The translations under genes were made by a program, and so were the position numbers. The notes beneath the pieces are model-generated. The model was given only the letters and a program-made list of their open reading frames with translations, was not told the origin of the DNA and did not search any database. Below are positions 52,501 through 64,000 of a stretch of DNA of 64,000 nucleotides, in pieces. How positions within the stretch are numbered: the first letter of the stretch is position 1; every line of letters begins with the position of its first letter. The DNA lies in assembly GCA_037013495.1 (NCBI GenBank), contig CM072802.1, forward strand, positions 66,120,983 through 66,184,982, in the 5' to 3' direction. Origin of the DNA: Hippophae tibetana (lineage: Eukaryota; Streptophyta; Magnoliopsida; Rosales; Elaeagnaceae).

Positions 52501-54106
52501 ACAAAGTATTGAGCACCATCAAGTGACTTTGACATTGGTCCACACAAATTTGAATGAATCAGATCTAAAATATTATTCATTGTGGAAGGAGAGGAACTCT
52601 TGAAAGCAACTCTGTTTTGCTTTCCTGCTAGACAATCGACACATTTCTCCAAATGTACTTCATCCATTTTAGGCAGTATCTTCTTCATGGATAGACTTGT
52701 CATACGTTTTTAACCCATGTGATTGAGTCTCTTATGCCAGAATTTAGCTGCATTGCCTTTCTCCATAGAATTTACTGTGTCGGTGGAGAGCTTTGCTTGC
52801 ATTATATACAGAGTTGTATATAAGTTTTCATTTGTCATAAATGAAAGAGCTGTAATATCCTTCATCTGCAAGTTTGCGTACATAGATCAAATTCATACGC
52901 ATATCTAGAATATGCTTGACATCCTTTAGAAATAGACTGGTTTCATTCTCTGTTTTCGAGAAAACATCTCCTCTGCCAATAACCTTTGACAGGCCTTCAT
53001 TTTCCATTCCAACAACATCAAAACTTCCAAGTGTGTATGACGAGAAAAATTCTCTACGCGATATAGCATGAATTGTAGCACCACTATTAATCACCTAGTT
53101 GGTCTCATGTTATGCAAGATTGATAAAATCTTCATCGTAAATGATATTGAACTCGTCTATGGTATTTGTTTACTCATCATCACTGTTGTCATCTTCCTTC
53201 ACTACTTTGTCTTTGTTCATTTCCTATTCCTTCTTGAACACCCAATAAAAAAGTTTGATGTGACCCTTCCTCTTACAATGATGGATTTCAACATTGGCAT
53301 ATTTGTTTGATTTTCCTCTACTCTTGCCTCTGGGTTTATGTTCTTTGTACTGTCTCCTTCCTCTGGATTCTGTGATAAAGACTTGTGTTTCTGAATCTAT
53401 CTCCCTGTTTTGTTTCTCATATGACAATAGGGCTTCTACAACAACTTCAAAATCCATATTGTCTTTTGCATAAGTCAGAGTTTTCGTGAGATGATTATAT
53501 AATGAGGGTAGTGATGCCAACAACATCACAGTTTTTTCTTCATCACTGAAACTCACATTGAATCTTGCTAAATTAGAAAGCTTGTTGTTGAAATTGCTAA
53601 TGTGCTATATCATACATTATCTTCCTTCCTCATCTAATATAGCTCCTTCCACAAATAAAATTTATTGGCAAGGTTCTTTGACATGTACACGTTTTCTAGT
53701 CTTTTATGTTTCTTTTGCAGTCTTGCAATTTTTTGATTCATTGTTTTGCAAAACACTATCTCAGATATTTAGACACATTGTATTCGTTGTATTCTCATAT
53801 ATCTCCTTCTACTATTCCTCGGTGACGGTTGCTTCCTTTTTTTCTTTCCACAGGAACACCTTATGAATTTCTTTTTGAATGAGAATATCCTTCATCCTCC
53901 TTTGACATAAAGAGAAATTTTTATTGTAATTAAATTTCTCAATATCTATTTTCTCGCTTGACATTTTTTTTCTCTACGTTTCTTTTTCTACAAATAAATA
54001 CGCCTCAGACCTAATAAATTTTTTTCTGATGTGGCAAATCAATCTGTGTTGTAATCATAAAACATACTAAGAATTTCACTAGACTAGCTCTGACACCAAC
54101 TGTTGG
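49565..54106 (-). mobile_element. Degenerate Ty1/copia retrotransposon lacking its 5' LTR, unit 3
   Basis: Same element, but the 5' LTR is reduced to its last six bases (TGTTGG on the plus strand, 54101-54106) by the 3.3-kb deletion that follows. The primer-binding site next to it is intact. RNase H reads GLQQDSYQLFYDSQSDIHLGN, where units 1 and 2 have a stop (TAG on the minus strand) in GL*QDS, so this frame is one lesion less damaged. Confidence 0.92.
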
Positions 54107-54707
54107 TATAATCTATAGATAAGTACAAAATATCATATACATAAAAAGTAAGAAATTTAAATATTAATATTATCATAATATATAATTTTAATATTATTAT
54201 TTTATATAATTTTTATTAAAAATATATATTTTTACATTATTGTATAAATTAAATTTTATTAGTAAAACATATTAAATAGACGACAGCTACAAGTAAGGAA
54301 AGTAAACCTTTATTTTTTTTATATACATCATGCAATATATTTGAAAATCGATAAATGACATAATCATAATCACATATTTTAGTAATAAATATAAAACATG
54401 TTATATAAAAAAACAAAAAATTTAAGTTTGTATAATCACAAGATATAATTTTGATATCATTATTTATAAATGAATAAATTAATAACATAATCATAACTAC
54501 ATAATCTAGTAATAAATATAAATAACAATTACAAAAAAGAAAAAATTCAAATATTAATATTATCACAATATATAATTTTAATATTATAATTATATCAATT
54601 TTTAATTAAAAATGGTGCTTTAGAATTTTAATTTTTTACCTTATAATATAAATTTAACTTTATAAATAAAACAAAATTGTAACAGACGATGACAACGAAA
54701 GTAGGTT
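54107..54707. other. Remainder of the AT-rich tract, unit 3
   Basis: Only the last part of the AT-rich tract is left, starting at the base equivalent to 14695 of unit 1. It joins directly to the last six bases of the copia LTR. It keeps two of the ATAATCATAA motifs, near 54360 and 54488. Confidence 0.7.
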
Positions 54708-55130
54708 TGTAAACCTTCGTTTTTTATACATGCCATAGAAACCGAACCACAAGAATTCATGTCTAGTCATCCAACGAACAAAACAAAAAACTATCAGCCA
54801 TCAATCAAAAGGCTTTACACTAGACACAAACTGAGTTTTCTTACATCAAATAGCTTACATTTAAAATGTGAGGCAAAGGAATATTGCACAAGGTCAGCTT
54901 ATTGACCACCATAACCCATTACACTACTATAATCATAAATATACTTACAAACAAACAAACACAAGCTCCACTAGATCACACTAAAAAAAACTATTTTTTA
55001 CTCCAACTTCAACCCTTATTCATTCCTAACCAAAATTAGATCATAGCCTACTCCACAAACAAACATCACCACGGACAAAGTCCAAATGGAAAATTAGAAG
55101 TGAAAAACAAAAATTTAAAAGTTCGATGCT

Positions 55131-58100
55131 TCAATTTTCCGCAGAATCCGAGATTAGTACATTCCCCTCACCTTCCAGCGAAGACACAGGAAGTTTACTC
55201 CCTCTATTCAACTTCTTTACTTCCAGGCTTGAGCATATTAATATTCTTTTTGCCATTCTGCAAAAATCCCTACAGCAACGTTGACACAAGTACAATACAT
55301 ACTGATTTAGTGATTACTCTACAACAAAAGAACCATAAAAACAATGGCAGATCTAAGATTTGAACACAGAAGGAACACTAAAAAGAATACTTACGACCAT
55401 GGATCATCGCCCACGAGCATCATATCCCCTTCATCATCAGTGAAGACAATCTCCCACTTGTGTGTATGTAGCTCTCCCTTGATGTCGAACATTTCCTCCA
55501 ATTCATCTAATAGTTGATCATAGCCATCCAACATAGACAAGTCCACTGCCCGACCAACAGCCATCCCCTGCATTTTAACCTTTTTGTGTGTCCCAACAAG
55601 ATACAACATAACTCAGAAAATCACTTTAGAGACTACAAAATTCAGAATGTTCACAGGTTATAATACAAATAACGTTTCACTGTCATCACCTTAGTGCGGC
55701 TTCTTGAGGAATTTGAGTAAATCTGTTTGGTGTGTGACTCTTCCAGTTGAACTGGTGAAGGTCCAGATACCCTTTCTTTAGAAACATTTGAAAGGTCAGA
55801 TTTCTGGTCTGACTCAGGTATTGACAATGTACTAGGTCGCCCTTGATTAGTTCCCTTAGATAAATTTATAGGTTTTAAGGGTGACTTTTCTTCATGACGA
55901 GAAATTGAGGAATGATTAATCAGGTCGAAACCAAATATGGTAAGTTTCTTCACTTTATCAACTTCGTTTAAGTTGACAGGTTCTTTATCCGGCTTTGACT
56001 GGTTGTCTATCAAATGCCAAGGGAAAACAGGCCATGGAGACGCTCTTTTGGATTGTTCAAATGCATCTTGAAATATATGTTGCGAACTTCCATTTGGAGA
56101 AGACAGCCAGCTACCTTCAGTCTGAATCATTGGAACTGAGTTGCTATTGCTAATAATATCAATCCGGTGTCCACTTTTTTTGTCATCAATTGCACCATTC
56201 ACTTGATTTATACCATTAAAATGATTAAGACTGGGATTCCAGACAGATGATGCAGCAGAATGTGTATTATCTACATCCCCAGAAAAATACGATGTAACGA
56301 GTCATGGAGTTTTTATTTTTTTTAGTCCAGAAATGGGAAAATGGAAGACGAAGCTTAGCAAGATAGAATTAAGAGTCTGACCAGTAGATGAGATTTCAGT
56401 TTGTGGTCGAGGTCTTTTATTCTTTACTGCACCCGGTGGGGTCAGACATGCAGGTATAGAAGCTACAAAGGGTTCAATCTCCCATGGAGAAACTCTATAG
56501 GGTCGTAAGATGGATGCAAATTCATCCCATTGAATCTATACATTAGACAAAATAAATTTATCTTGATATTTGAAAGAAAGGGGTCCTTGAAAACAGGACA
56601 GAGGATGATGGGAGAGAGTACTATCAACAAGGGACTACCTTCAAGGATCGCCATTTTGAATCTACCCATTGAGGAGAAATATCTTCAACGCCAACAATTG
56701 TGCCTGAAAACCTGGTAGGAAAGAAGTTATAAGTACGTTCATCAAAATACTGACACAATGTTATCTAAAGCAATCATGTATTGGAGCTCTTCTACCTTCT
56801 CTCGGTAGCAACCTCCCCCTCAAACTTCATCTTGAATCTCATACCAACCGTAAACTTATAGTTGACAGCCCCCAAATACTTATTCAAGCTAACAATGAAT
56901 TGGCTAGCCCTGAATAATTTTACCAGCAACAATAAATCAAAGATAATAAGACATATCCAGTAGGAAAAATTCAACCAAGTCATCTAGTAAAGTTCTTAGG
57001 AATAGACATGAGTATCTTGTACCTAGGTTTGTAATAAACAACAAATAGGGTTTGGGTTGCAGCAGCATGAGATGCAGTTGCAAGCACTCCTAGGTGCATG
57101 CTCTGACTTGAAATCACTGATGTTGGCATGTTGCTCTGCTGACGAGCAAAACGCCTTATCCCAACACGTAATTCACCATTGTCTCCTCTGAAAACAGAAA
57201 CTTTATATAGGTTAGAGATTTACCTACAGACATAAAAATATATGTGCACTAAAAACTTTTTCAGTTTTCTGTTTTGATATGGGCAGGTCAACCAAGGAAG
57301 GGGGAAACTGAACACGTACCTAAGAAACACAAAGGTGTCCCCAGCAACTAGCCTCTTGGAAGTGACAAATGTACTCCAACCAGTTGTAAGAACGTGTCTC
57401 CTTGGTTGACCTGCCCATATCAAAACAGAAAACTGAAAAAAGACCGAATAGGCTCTGATTGAAGGCTATCACACAGTAAATCATGATAAAATCTCCTCTT
57501 AAATATGAGTCAAATATTTATAACTGCCATAGAATATAGCAGAGTACGTCATATGTCACCTCTGAAAATATGCTTAAATCGCCACTCATAACCGTGAAGA
57601 TCCTTTGCGACTAATTCCTGAGTCGGAGTTGCCTGTGTCATGTTCTGAAGAAGATTCAAAAATGAAATTTAACAAAAAACAAATATTGAGTTAATAATAA
57701 AAGTAAAAACTAAAACATAGTATTCTAAGTAACACTACCAGTGGAGGAAGGCATTCAGCGGCATGCTTCCTTAACACAGAAAATCCACCATGCGTACTCG
57801 TATCAGAGGCAGTTAAAACTTTACAGAAGGAATAAACCGTTGGTCTCGGAGGCTCAGGAAGACAAGGATCATGACTTGAGGGATCAGGTCGCTAGAGAAT
57901 TTTCGAAATATAAGAAAAGCCACTCAGTTTTAGGAGAGACCCAAGACCAAAATTTAGAAGCCGTGGAAATCAGTAAGAAAACAATTTCTCTCTTACATTT
58001 GGTTCTGGAACTAAAGTAATTTGTGCGTAAACCTCATCAGTGTCTCGTTCCGCCTACAAATACCAAAAACCAAGATAAGTAGTTTGACATGACCTAGTCT

Positions 58101-58771
58101 TCCAACAACAACTATGGTCTTGTATTTACTGGAGCCATATAGAACCAAACTGGCCATGCCATCATCTATATCTCTAGAATCCAATGTGCAATTGACCATA
58201 GCCTTTCTCGGTAACCAAACAAAGAATAAGGTTGAACAATAAATATTACATTGTACGCTAACGTCAGAAGAGAAAATACCAATAGCTCAATGTTAGAAAC
58301 CCGACACAGGATCTTCGAGGGAAGATTAAACATTGGAATCCTTTGATTCAGCTCCTGATTTGTTGAGGCTTCCAACTGCATATAACAAAAAATAGAAACA
58401 ACAAAATGAAAAAGGTAATAGAAAAAATCAAACCACTCTTCTTATTCTTGGGTAACACATGCGAAGAAAATATACTCCAAAACAAGCAAAACCGATCTGA
58501 GAACAGAATGATAGCTAACATACAGTTACTTGCTCCATGTGCCCTTGAGGAAAATAGTAGACCCTCTCTTCGAGACGAGGAATGTCAACGAGTGGACCTG
58601 CACAAGCCCTCCACAACCCCGGATACAAATCATCCCCTGTAAACAACAGGGAAAAGGATTGATATTTCAGGAAACTCAAGAACACCCAATAAAGTTAGAT
58701 AAAATCGAAATCCCACCTCCGCCTCCAGTCGAAGCATTAGGCTGCGAAATCGACCCTCCTTGATTCGCCAT
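55131..58771 (-). CDS. ARF9: Auxin response factor, ARF9/ARF18 clade, unit 3 (14 exons, short intron 13)
   Basis: Exons: 58717-58771, 58530-58636, 58280-58375, 57997-58053, 57739-57891, 57560-57644, 57320-57410, 57023-57187, 56796-56909, 56639-56711, 56382-56535, 55690-56270, 55395-55579, 55131-55269; 684 codons. Intron 13 is 125 bp here against 371 bp in units 1 and 2, but donor and acceptor are kept. Substitutions relative to unit 1: L309F, A310S, S357A, Y392S, R463W, R512K, Q563H and D655E. F309/S310 restore the FSGTIVGV form that is common in the family, so unit 3 looks closer to the ancestral protein there. The B3 and PB1 cores are unchanged apart from the extreme C-terminus. Confidence 0.94.
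57257..57440. repeat. 42-bp perfect inverted repeat across ARF exon 7, unit 3
   Basis: Arms 57257-57298 and 57399-57440 are perfect here too, although unit 3 is otherwise the more diverged copy. Confidence 0.97.
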
Positions 58772-58904
58772 CATTGAAGCTCCCGAAGTCAACAAAGACC
58801 AAATAACCCCAAAACAAAAAATCAGAAAAAAGCTCATATACTTTCTTAGTTTCTCTGTTTCTTTCTGTGTCTCTCTCTTATTTTCTCAAATTATGTCTAC
58901 TTCG

Positions 58905-58911
58905 TTATATA
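58905..58911 (-). promoter_or_regulatory. Putative TATA box of the ARF gene, unit 3
   Basis: Same TATATAA box and surroundings as in unit 1. Confidence 0.5.
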
Positions 58912-60513
58912 CCTATAATTAAAAACAATAACAGTACCTATAATGAATAATGAACTAATTGATCACAAAGCTCCCAACTTTTCGATTCCACCACCCTTAC
59001 AATAGCTTTTTCACACATTTTCCACCCTCACTGTAACGCAAAACCACACTCAAATTGCTTATCATTTAATATTAAAAAAAATAAAATCATTAAGATAATG
59101 ATTGTAATGAACATCTTTTGTGCTGTACATTGGCTTATGGACAGCTTCTAGAGCCGAAAGAGCTCTACTACATAATATATAACATAGATATGGAAACATA
59201 TATAATGCAATTCTCGTTAGTACTTAGGAATATTGATAACGTTACTGGCCGATAGTAGGGTCATCAACTTTGGTGCTATATTAAAGCTCTAATTCCCTAT
59301 TTGCCAAAACAAAAAGGAAAGGCTATATTTTCCTGTAAAGCAAATTTCATTATGGCTTTTCATGGTGGAGGAATCCTTGGCTTTGAGTTTTAATGGAATT
59401 AATCATAATTACGTAGTTATTAATTAATTTTGGGCATCAACAAATAACAAATAATTCATTATTAAGATTAATTTTTTTCTTAAAAAAAAATTAAAAAACA
59501 TAAAGTAATTACACCTACAATAATTATAATCTTATTTTTATTTTAGAATAAAAATATTGAACATTTCTAAAAAGTGTACCTTTCAAATATCCTAAATACC
59601 AAATAGAACATACATATAAATAAAATTGAATTAATTAAGAAATAAATATATAATTATAAATATAAAGTTTCATATTAATTTTTTACTCTAGTAAGATAAG
59701 AGTTTCGGCCAGTTTAATTGCTTGAATTCCCTAACTAGAATTGGAGGTAAAAAAATAATATATAACAATAAATTAATAATGGGTAATTAGAAAAAAACAA
59801 AAAAAATTGAAAGTAAACTGAGGATCTTTGAGGCATATTCCTCTAATTAAATAAAAAAAATTATTCTCCTAGTGAATCAACAAATTAATGCCTTCAACTT
59901 CAAGGACGCTCCTAACTCCCTAAGATTAAGCTTTTGAACATAACTTAGAAAAATTTAAAGAAAATGTTGTCAAACAACAAGTTGAAGGCAAAACTGAATC
60001 AAAGCTATAAACTTAATGCTAGGAAAATTAACTTAGAAAAATTTAAAGAAAATAATAAAATTATATCTTTAAAACTTATTACAATAAAAATAACACTATT
60101 TATATTTAATTCATATATTTTTAATATTAAAAAAATTATAATATATTATTTCACGTTGAATGTCATTAAGATTAAACTATAGTAATATAAACTCATTAAA
60201 TATTAAAATTCGTACATTTTAATCCATCCTACGTAATTAAAGTAATATTTTGTCATTATATATAAGTTTAGATGTTATTTAATATAATTTATCTAAAATT
60301 TATTAAAAGATATTAAATATTTATCATACTGTTAAAGTATAATTAATAAAAAATATGTAATAATAAAATAAAAATAAATATATAATATTTAAATAATAAA
60401 TTTTAAAAAAATGTTGATATATATATTTTTAGAAAATATATAAATATAAAAAAACATATCGAAAAATTAAAGGGACACGTCCCTCTTACTTGTGTCTCCA
60501 TCGAAATCTCAGG

Positions 60514-61417
60514 AGTTCGAGATGAAAGATTTGGGAGAATCCAAGAAGATTATCGGTATGGAGATAAGTAGAGACAGGAAGAAGGGGAAACTTAGTTTGA
60601 CCTAGAATCAATATTTGAAGAGGGTACTATAACACTTTGGTATGAATGAACAGACAAAACCTGTAAGTACTCCGCTAGTTCCTCAATTCAAGCTTAGTGT
60701 TCAATAATCTCCTAAGAATGATGCAGATCGAGAATATATGGAAAAGGTACCATATGCAAATACGGTTGATAGCTTGATGTATGAAATGGTGTGTACAAGA
60801 CCTCACATTTCATTTGCGGTTGGTGTTGTAAGCCGGTACGTGCATGATCCTGGTAAAGGACATTGGTTGGCTGTGAAATGGATTCTATGATAGATTCTAA
60901 ATACTATAGATGTTGGTTTAGTATTCAACAGGATAATACTGTTGGTCAATATGCAGTCGGATATTGTGATTCTGACTATGCAGTAGATTTAGATAAGCGT
61001 CGTTCAACTACTGGTTATGTGTTTACTCTTGTTAGCGCACCAGTCAGTTGGAATTCTACCTTACAGTCCACAGTTGCTTTGTCTACTATAGAGGCAGAGT
61101 ATATGGCAGTTACAGAGGCTGTGAAAGAAGCTATTTGGTTATGAGGTTTACTTGAAGACTTGGCAGCTGGTCAAAAAGATATTAAGGTGTTTTGTGATAG
61201 TCAGAGTGCTATTCATTTAGCAAAAAACCAAGTCTACCATGCACGTACAAAGCATATTGACCTTCGTTATCATTTCGTGCAAGATATTATTGAAGAAGGT
61301 GGAGTACTAGTTCAAAATATCAGTACTACAAAGAATCCCGCAGATATGATGACCAAGGTGATAACAACAATCAAATTCAAATATTGTTTGAACTTGATTA
61401 ACATCCTAAAAATCTGA
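60514..61417 (+). pseudogene. Copia 3' fragment, unit 4 (least damaged)
   Basis: The best preserved of the four. At 61049 it reads TGG (Trp) in [12 protein letters not shown], where the other three units have TGA, so the RNase H frame stays open from 60863 to a TGA at 61142-61144. Upstream stops near 60604 and 60890 remain, so it is still a pseudogene. It shows the likely ancestral state of that codon. Confidence 0.88.
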
Positions 61418-61471
61418 ATTGATACTGGCATCGATGATCTAGTTATTGAATAAATCATTTAAGAATCACTA

Positions 61472-61942
61472 AGTTGCTAAGGTGTAAATTTTTTTATATA
61501 GATACTTAGTGACCAAACTAGAAAAATCTTACATTGGTTAGGAATGAAGAATGGTGTTGGATTAAGGACTATAAATAAAGCCCTCCTTCAACATTTGTAA
61601 AACATCCCAAAATTTGTAAATTTATCTCTCTTTTATAAGGGTAATTGATTAGCTCAAATTTGTCCAATTAGTTATAATTTGGAGTACATCCATTTGAAGA
61701 TAATAGAAGTGATCAACGATGCCCGAGGACATAGGTAACATTTATACCGAAACTCGTTAAATTTTTGATGTTATTATTTTTCTACTTTAATATTTTTGTT
61801 TCAATATTTGCTTTAATTTATTTTAGCATTATATTTCCAATAACATTATTTTGTCGAATTATAGTTTGAGCTCTATTCATTTAAATCATAAGTGAATAGT
61901 AACTACTTAGAATAAGGAAAATATATATGATTTTTCCAACCG
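61472..61942 (+). mobile_element. LTR remnant A, unit 4
   Basis: Same LTR-like segment downstream of the best preserved copia fragment. It keeps the TATAAATAAAG box near 61570. Confidence 0.62.
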
Positions 61943-62404
61943 TCCGTGTATTTGAACATTTTCAAGGAATTGTTCTTACATAATATGGTCGAAAGTAGGG
62001 TAGGTTATATGGTGGTTAGCAAGACTGATCTGACCATTAGCAAGACAATAATGCGGAAGTTAGATGGTACCTAATTTTGGGTGTATTCTGTTAGCACTCA
62101 TGGAAGATAAGGGATGAGGTGTGTTAAGAATACAAGTGCTTAGATTCTAATCAATCATACAATTGAGAATCAATAAAATGTTGGTTCATAATAGAAGAGT
62201 TGCCTGAGTTCTTGATGTTAAGATATCTTCCTCTGCTCCAGCTCTTGATTTTTGTTTCATCTCCTCTCTAAATTCACATACTAAAGTAGATAAAGTACGT
62301 AAATTTGAAGTATATTGAACTATCCACTTCTTTTTTCCTTTAAGACAATAAAAGATAACAATTGTGAAGTGTTTTATTAAAGTTTTAAGAATACACGAAT
62401 ATCA

Positions 62405-63747
62405 TTAAGATGAAGGACTAGTATGTAATGACACTAAAGAAGCATAAATTACATCCTTGATACCAATCAAACTCTCATGTGTTTCATTCTCTGCAATTAT
62501 TCCATTTTTCACCACTGCAATTAAATCTGCACCCTTAATTGTGGACAAGCGATGAGCCATAACCACTGTCGTTCGGCTCACCATTATTCGATCCAAGGCA
62601 TCTTGAACCACTCGTTCGGATTTAGCATCAAGAGCACTGGTAGCTTTCTCTAGCAGTAATATTTTTGGTGCCTTTACTATTGCTCTTGCAATTGCAACCC
62701 TTTGCTTCTGTCCTCGAGACAATTGAACACTCTGCTCTCCTATTGTTGTGTCATAACCCTGTATTTATTTCCAAACTTGACATTAAAACTTGTAAAATTA
62801 CATTTTTTTAGGTTTATTTGTTTATGTTTATTTTAAAAGTTATTGTCCAAAAAAGACAAAAAAAAAGACCCTACAGTTTGAATTCTTAAAAGAAAGATGT
62901 TGCAACTAATATGTGACCAACTTATTTTTTAAACAACAAAACGAAAGGATACAAAAAAATTCTTCAAGTCACCTGATGTAGACTACTAATGAAGGTGTGA
63001 GCATTTGCCAATTCTGCTGCAGCTATTATTTCTCCTTGTGTTGCATTTCCTTCTTTACCATATGCGATGTTGGCTCTGATGGTATCCTTGAATAACACAA
63101 GCTCCTGACTCACAAGTCCCATTTGTTGCCTAAGCCATTTCAATTGTAGCTTTTGGATTTCAATTCCATCAAGTGTTATGCATCCTGAATCCCGGTCATA
63201 AAATCTTTGCAATAGTGAGATAACTGTAGATTTTCCACTCCTACTTTCTCCAACAAGAGCAACTGTCTGATAAAAGTAACTGAAGGTGTAAGCATGAGAA
63301 TTGCTATAAAATGCAAATCAAGGTCTAAATAGATGGGTTTTCGAGTCTAGTAAAAATATTTTGAAATTGTGTACGCAATCTGTATATTGTTAAAATCCAC
63401 TATTTTAGGACGAGTTTCACATGAACTCTCAAAACATGATATTAAACTTTAGTGTAAAGGATCACAAGTGACACGAAATATACCTTGCCAGAACGAATAG
63501 CGAAGCAAAGTTCCTGAAATATTTGAACATCAGGTCTATTAGGATACTTGAAACTGACATGGTGAAACTCAATGTCTCCTTCAACTCTTTCTATTGTACT
63601 TCCAGATTCACTACTAGAGTCTATCTTCGATTTTGTGTCAAGAATCGTGAATAAGGAAGCCGATGTAGCCTTTACCTTAATTGTATCAGGAGCCAAGGTA
63701 ATTGATTGAGACATTCCCACTGCTGACATAGTGAGTGCAAAGAAAAC
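62405..63747 (-). pseudogene. ABCB pseudogene, unit 4 (three exons visible)
   Basis: Last exon 62405-62758, Walker A exon 62973-63266 and NBD2-start exon 63484-63747. The Walker A exon is open ([11 protein letters not shown]). Its Walker A reads GESRSGKS, which still fits GxxxxGKS. Walker B carries the same Glu-to-Lys change as the other copies. Upstream of 63747 the intron matches units 1-3 only to 63873 and then becomes different sequence, so the missing membrane exon(s) could lie beyond the window. Confidence 0.9.
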
Positions 63748-63873
63748 CTGTGAAGTAAATTATTATTTATATAATGAAATGGCTTGTCAAGATCCATTTC
63801 TCTAGATTTGGAAATATTTATACACAAAAAGTGTAAATCAAAAGTAAAAGTATAGAAATCCAAGCACAAAGTT

Positions 63874-64000
63874 CAAACAAAATATAGTTTTGCTTGGACA
63901 ACCTAGTTGCCATGTCCACAAGAGTGGCTTATAAACTCTTCATTATTCTCTAAATAAAGAAATGAAACAAAATAGAAGGTGGATATTAGAGTATGATCTT
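63874..64000. other. Sequence unlike the other units after the unit 4 breakpoint
   Basis: From 63874 the sequence no longer matches units 1-3, which continue with TTATTAAAAAAATAAA here. Nothing coding was recognised in these 127 bases. It could be undamaged ABCB intron, the array flank, or an inserted element. Confidence 0.6.

Larger units (their letters stand above)
42714..59428. repeat. Tandem segmental duplication, unit 3 (shortened)
   Basis: Collinear with unit 1 but about 3.5 kb shorter. About 3.3 kb corresponding to 11389-14694 is missing at 54106/54107, and about 246 bp of ARF intron 13 is missing near 55385. Scattered single-base differences are clearly more frequent than between units 1 and 2. 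Confidence 0.96.
59429..63873. repeat. Tandem segmental duplication, unit 4 (partial)
   Basis: Matches the first 4.5 kb of unit 1 with substitutions and small indels, including loss of several tens of bases just after 59445. Similarity ends abruptly at 63873, which corresponds to base 4506 of unit 1, inside the ABCB pseudogene. Whether the array ends here or is interrupted cannot be told from the window. Confidence 0.93.

Overview
The window reads as nuclear DNA of a eudicot plant. It is AT-rich, with an intron-rich auxin response factor gene, degenerate Ty1/copia retrotransposons, a large solo LTR of Gypsy type, and ABCB-transporter exons. I saw no bacterial operons, tRNA or rRNA genes, or CRISPR arrays. 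The species cannot be named from the sequence.

The dominant structure is a direct tandem segmental duplication of one locus. Unit 1 is 1-20257, unit 2 is 20258-42713, unit 3 is 42714-59428, and unit 4 starts at 59429 and is last recognisable at 63873. Each complete unit has the same order, left to right: AT-rich DNA; the 3' end of a dead copia element (+) with an LTR; an ABCB pseudogene (-); a related LTR in the opposite orientation; another LTR remnant; a nearly full-length but dead copia element (-); a block of 330-bp tandem repeats; a long AT-rich tract; and a 14-exon ARF gene (-) with its promoter.

The ARF gene is the only apparently functional gene. I rebuilt all 14 exons from splice sites and reading frame. 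They join into one open frame of 684 codons: B3 DNA-binding domain, auxin-response domain, middle region and C-terminal PB1 domain. It looks like the ARF9/ARF18 repressor clade. It is complete in units 1, 2 and 3 (15724-19610, 38161-42047, 55131-58771). Unit 4 leaves the window before its ARF position.

The units differ in informative ways. Units 1 and 2 are the closest pair and share derived stop codons. Unit 2 alone carries a 2.18-kb solo LTR with five CACGTG boxes. Unit 3 has lost about 3.3 kb, starting six bases inside a copia LTR, and 246 bp of ARF intron 13. Unit 4 stops matching the others inside the ABCB pseudogene, in the interval where units 1-3 lack expected membrane-domain exon(s).

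The most unusual small-scale signal is a perfect 42-bp inverted repeat in every ARF copy. It pairs the 3' splice site and first bases of exon 7 with a copy of the same sequence in intron 7, which may hide that splice site in the pre-mRNA. Also notable are an in-frame upstream ATG that would add a hydrophobic 22-residue leader to the ARF, and inverted LTRs around the ABCB relic.
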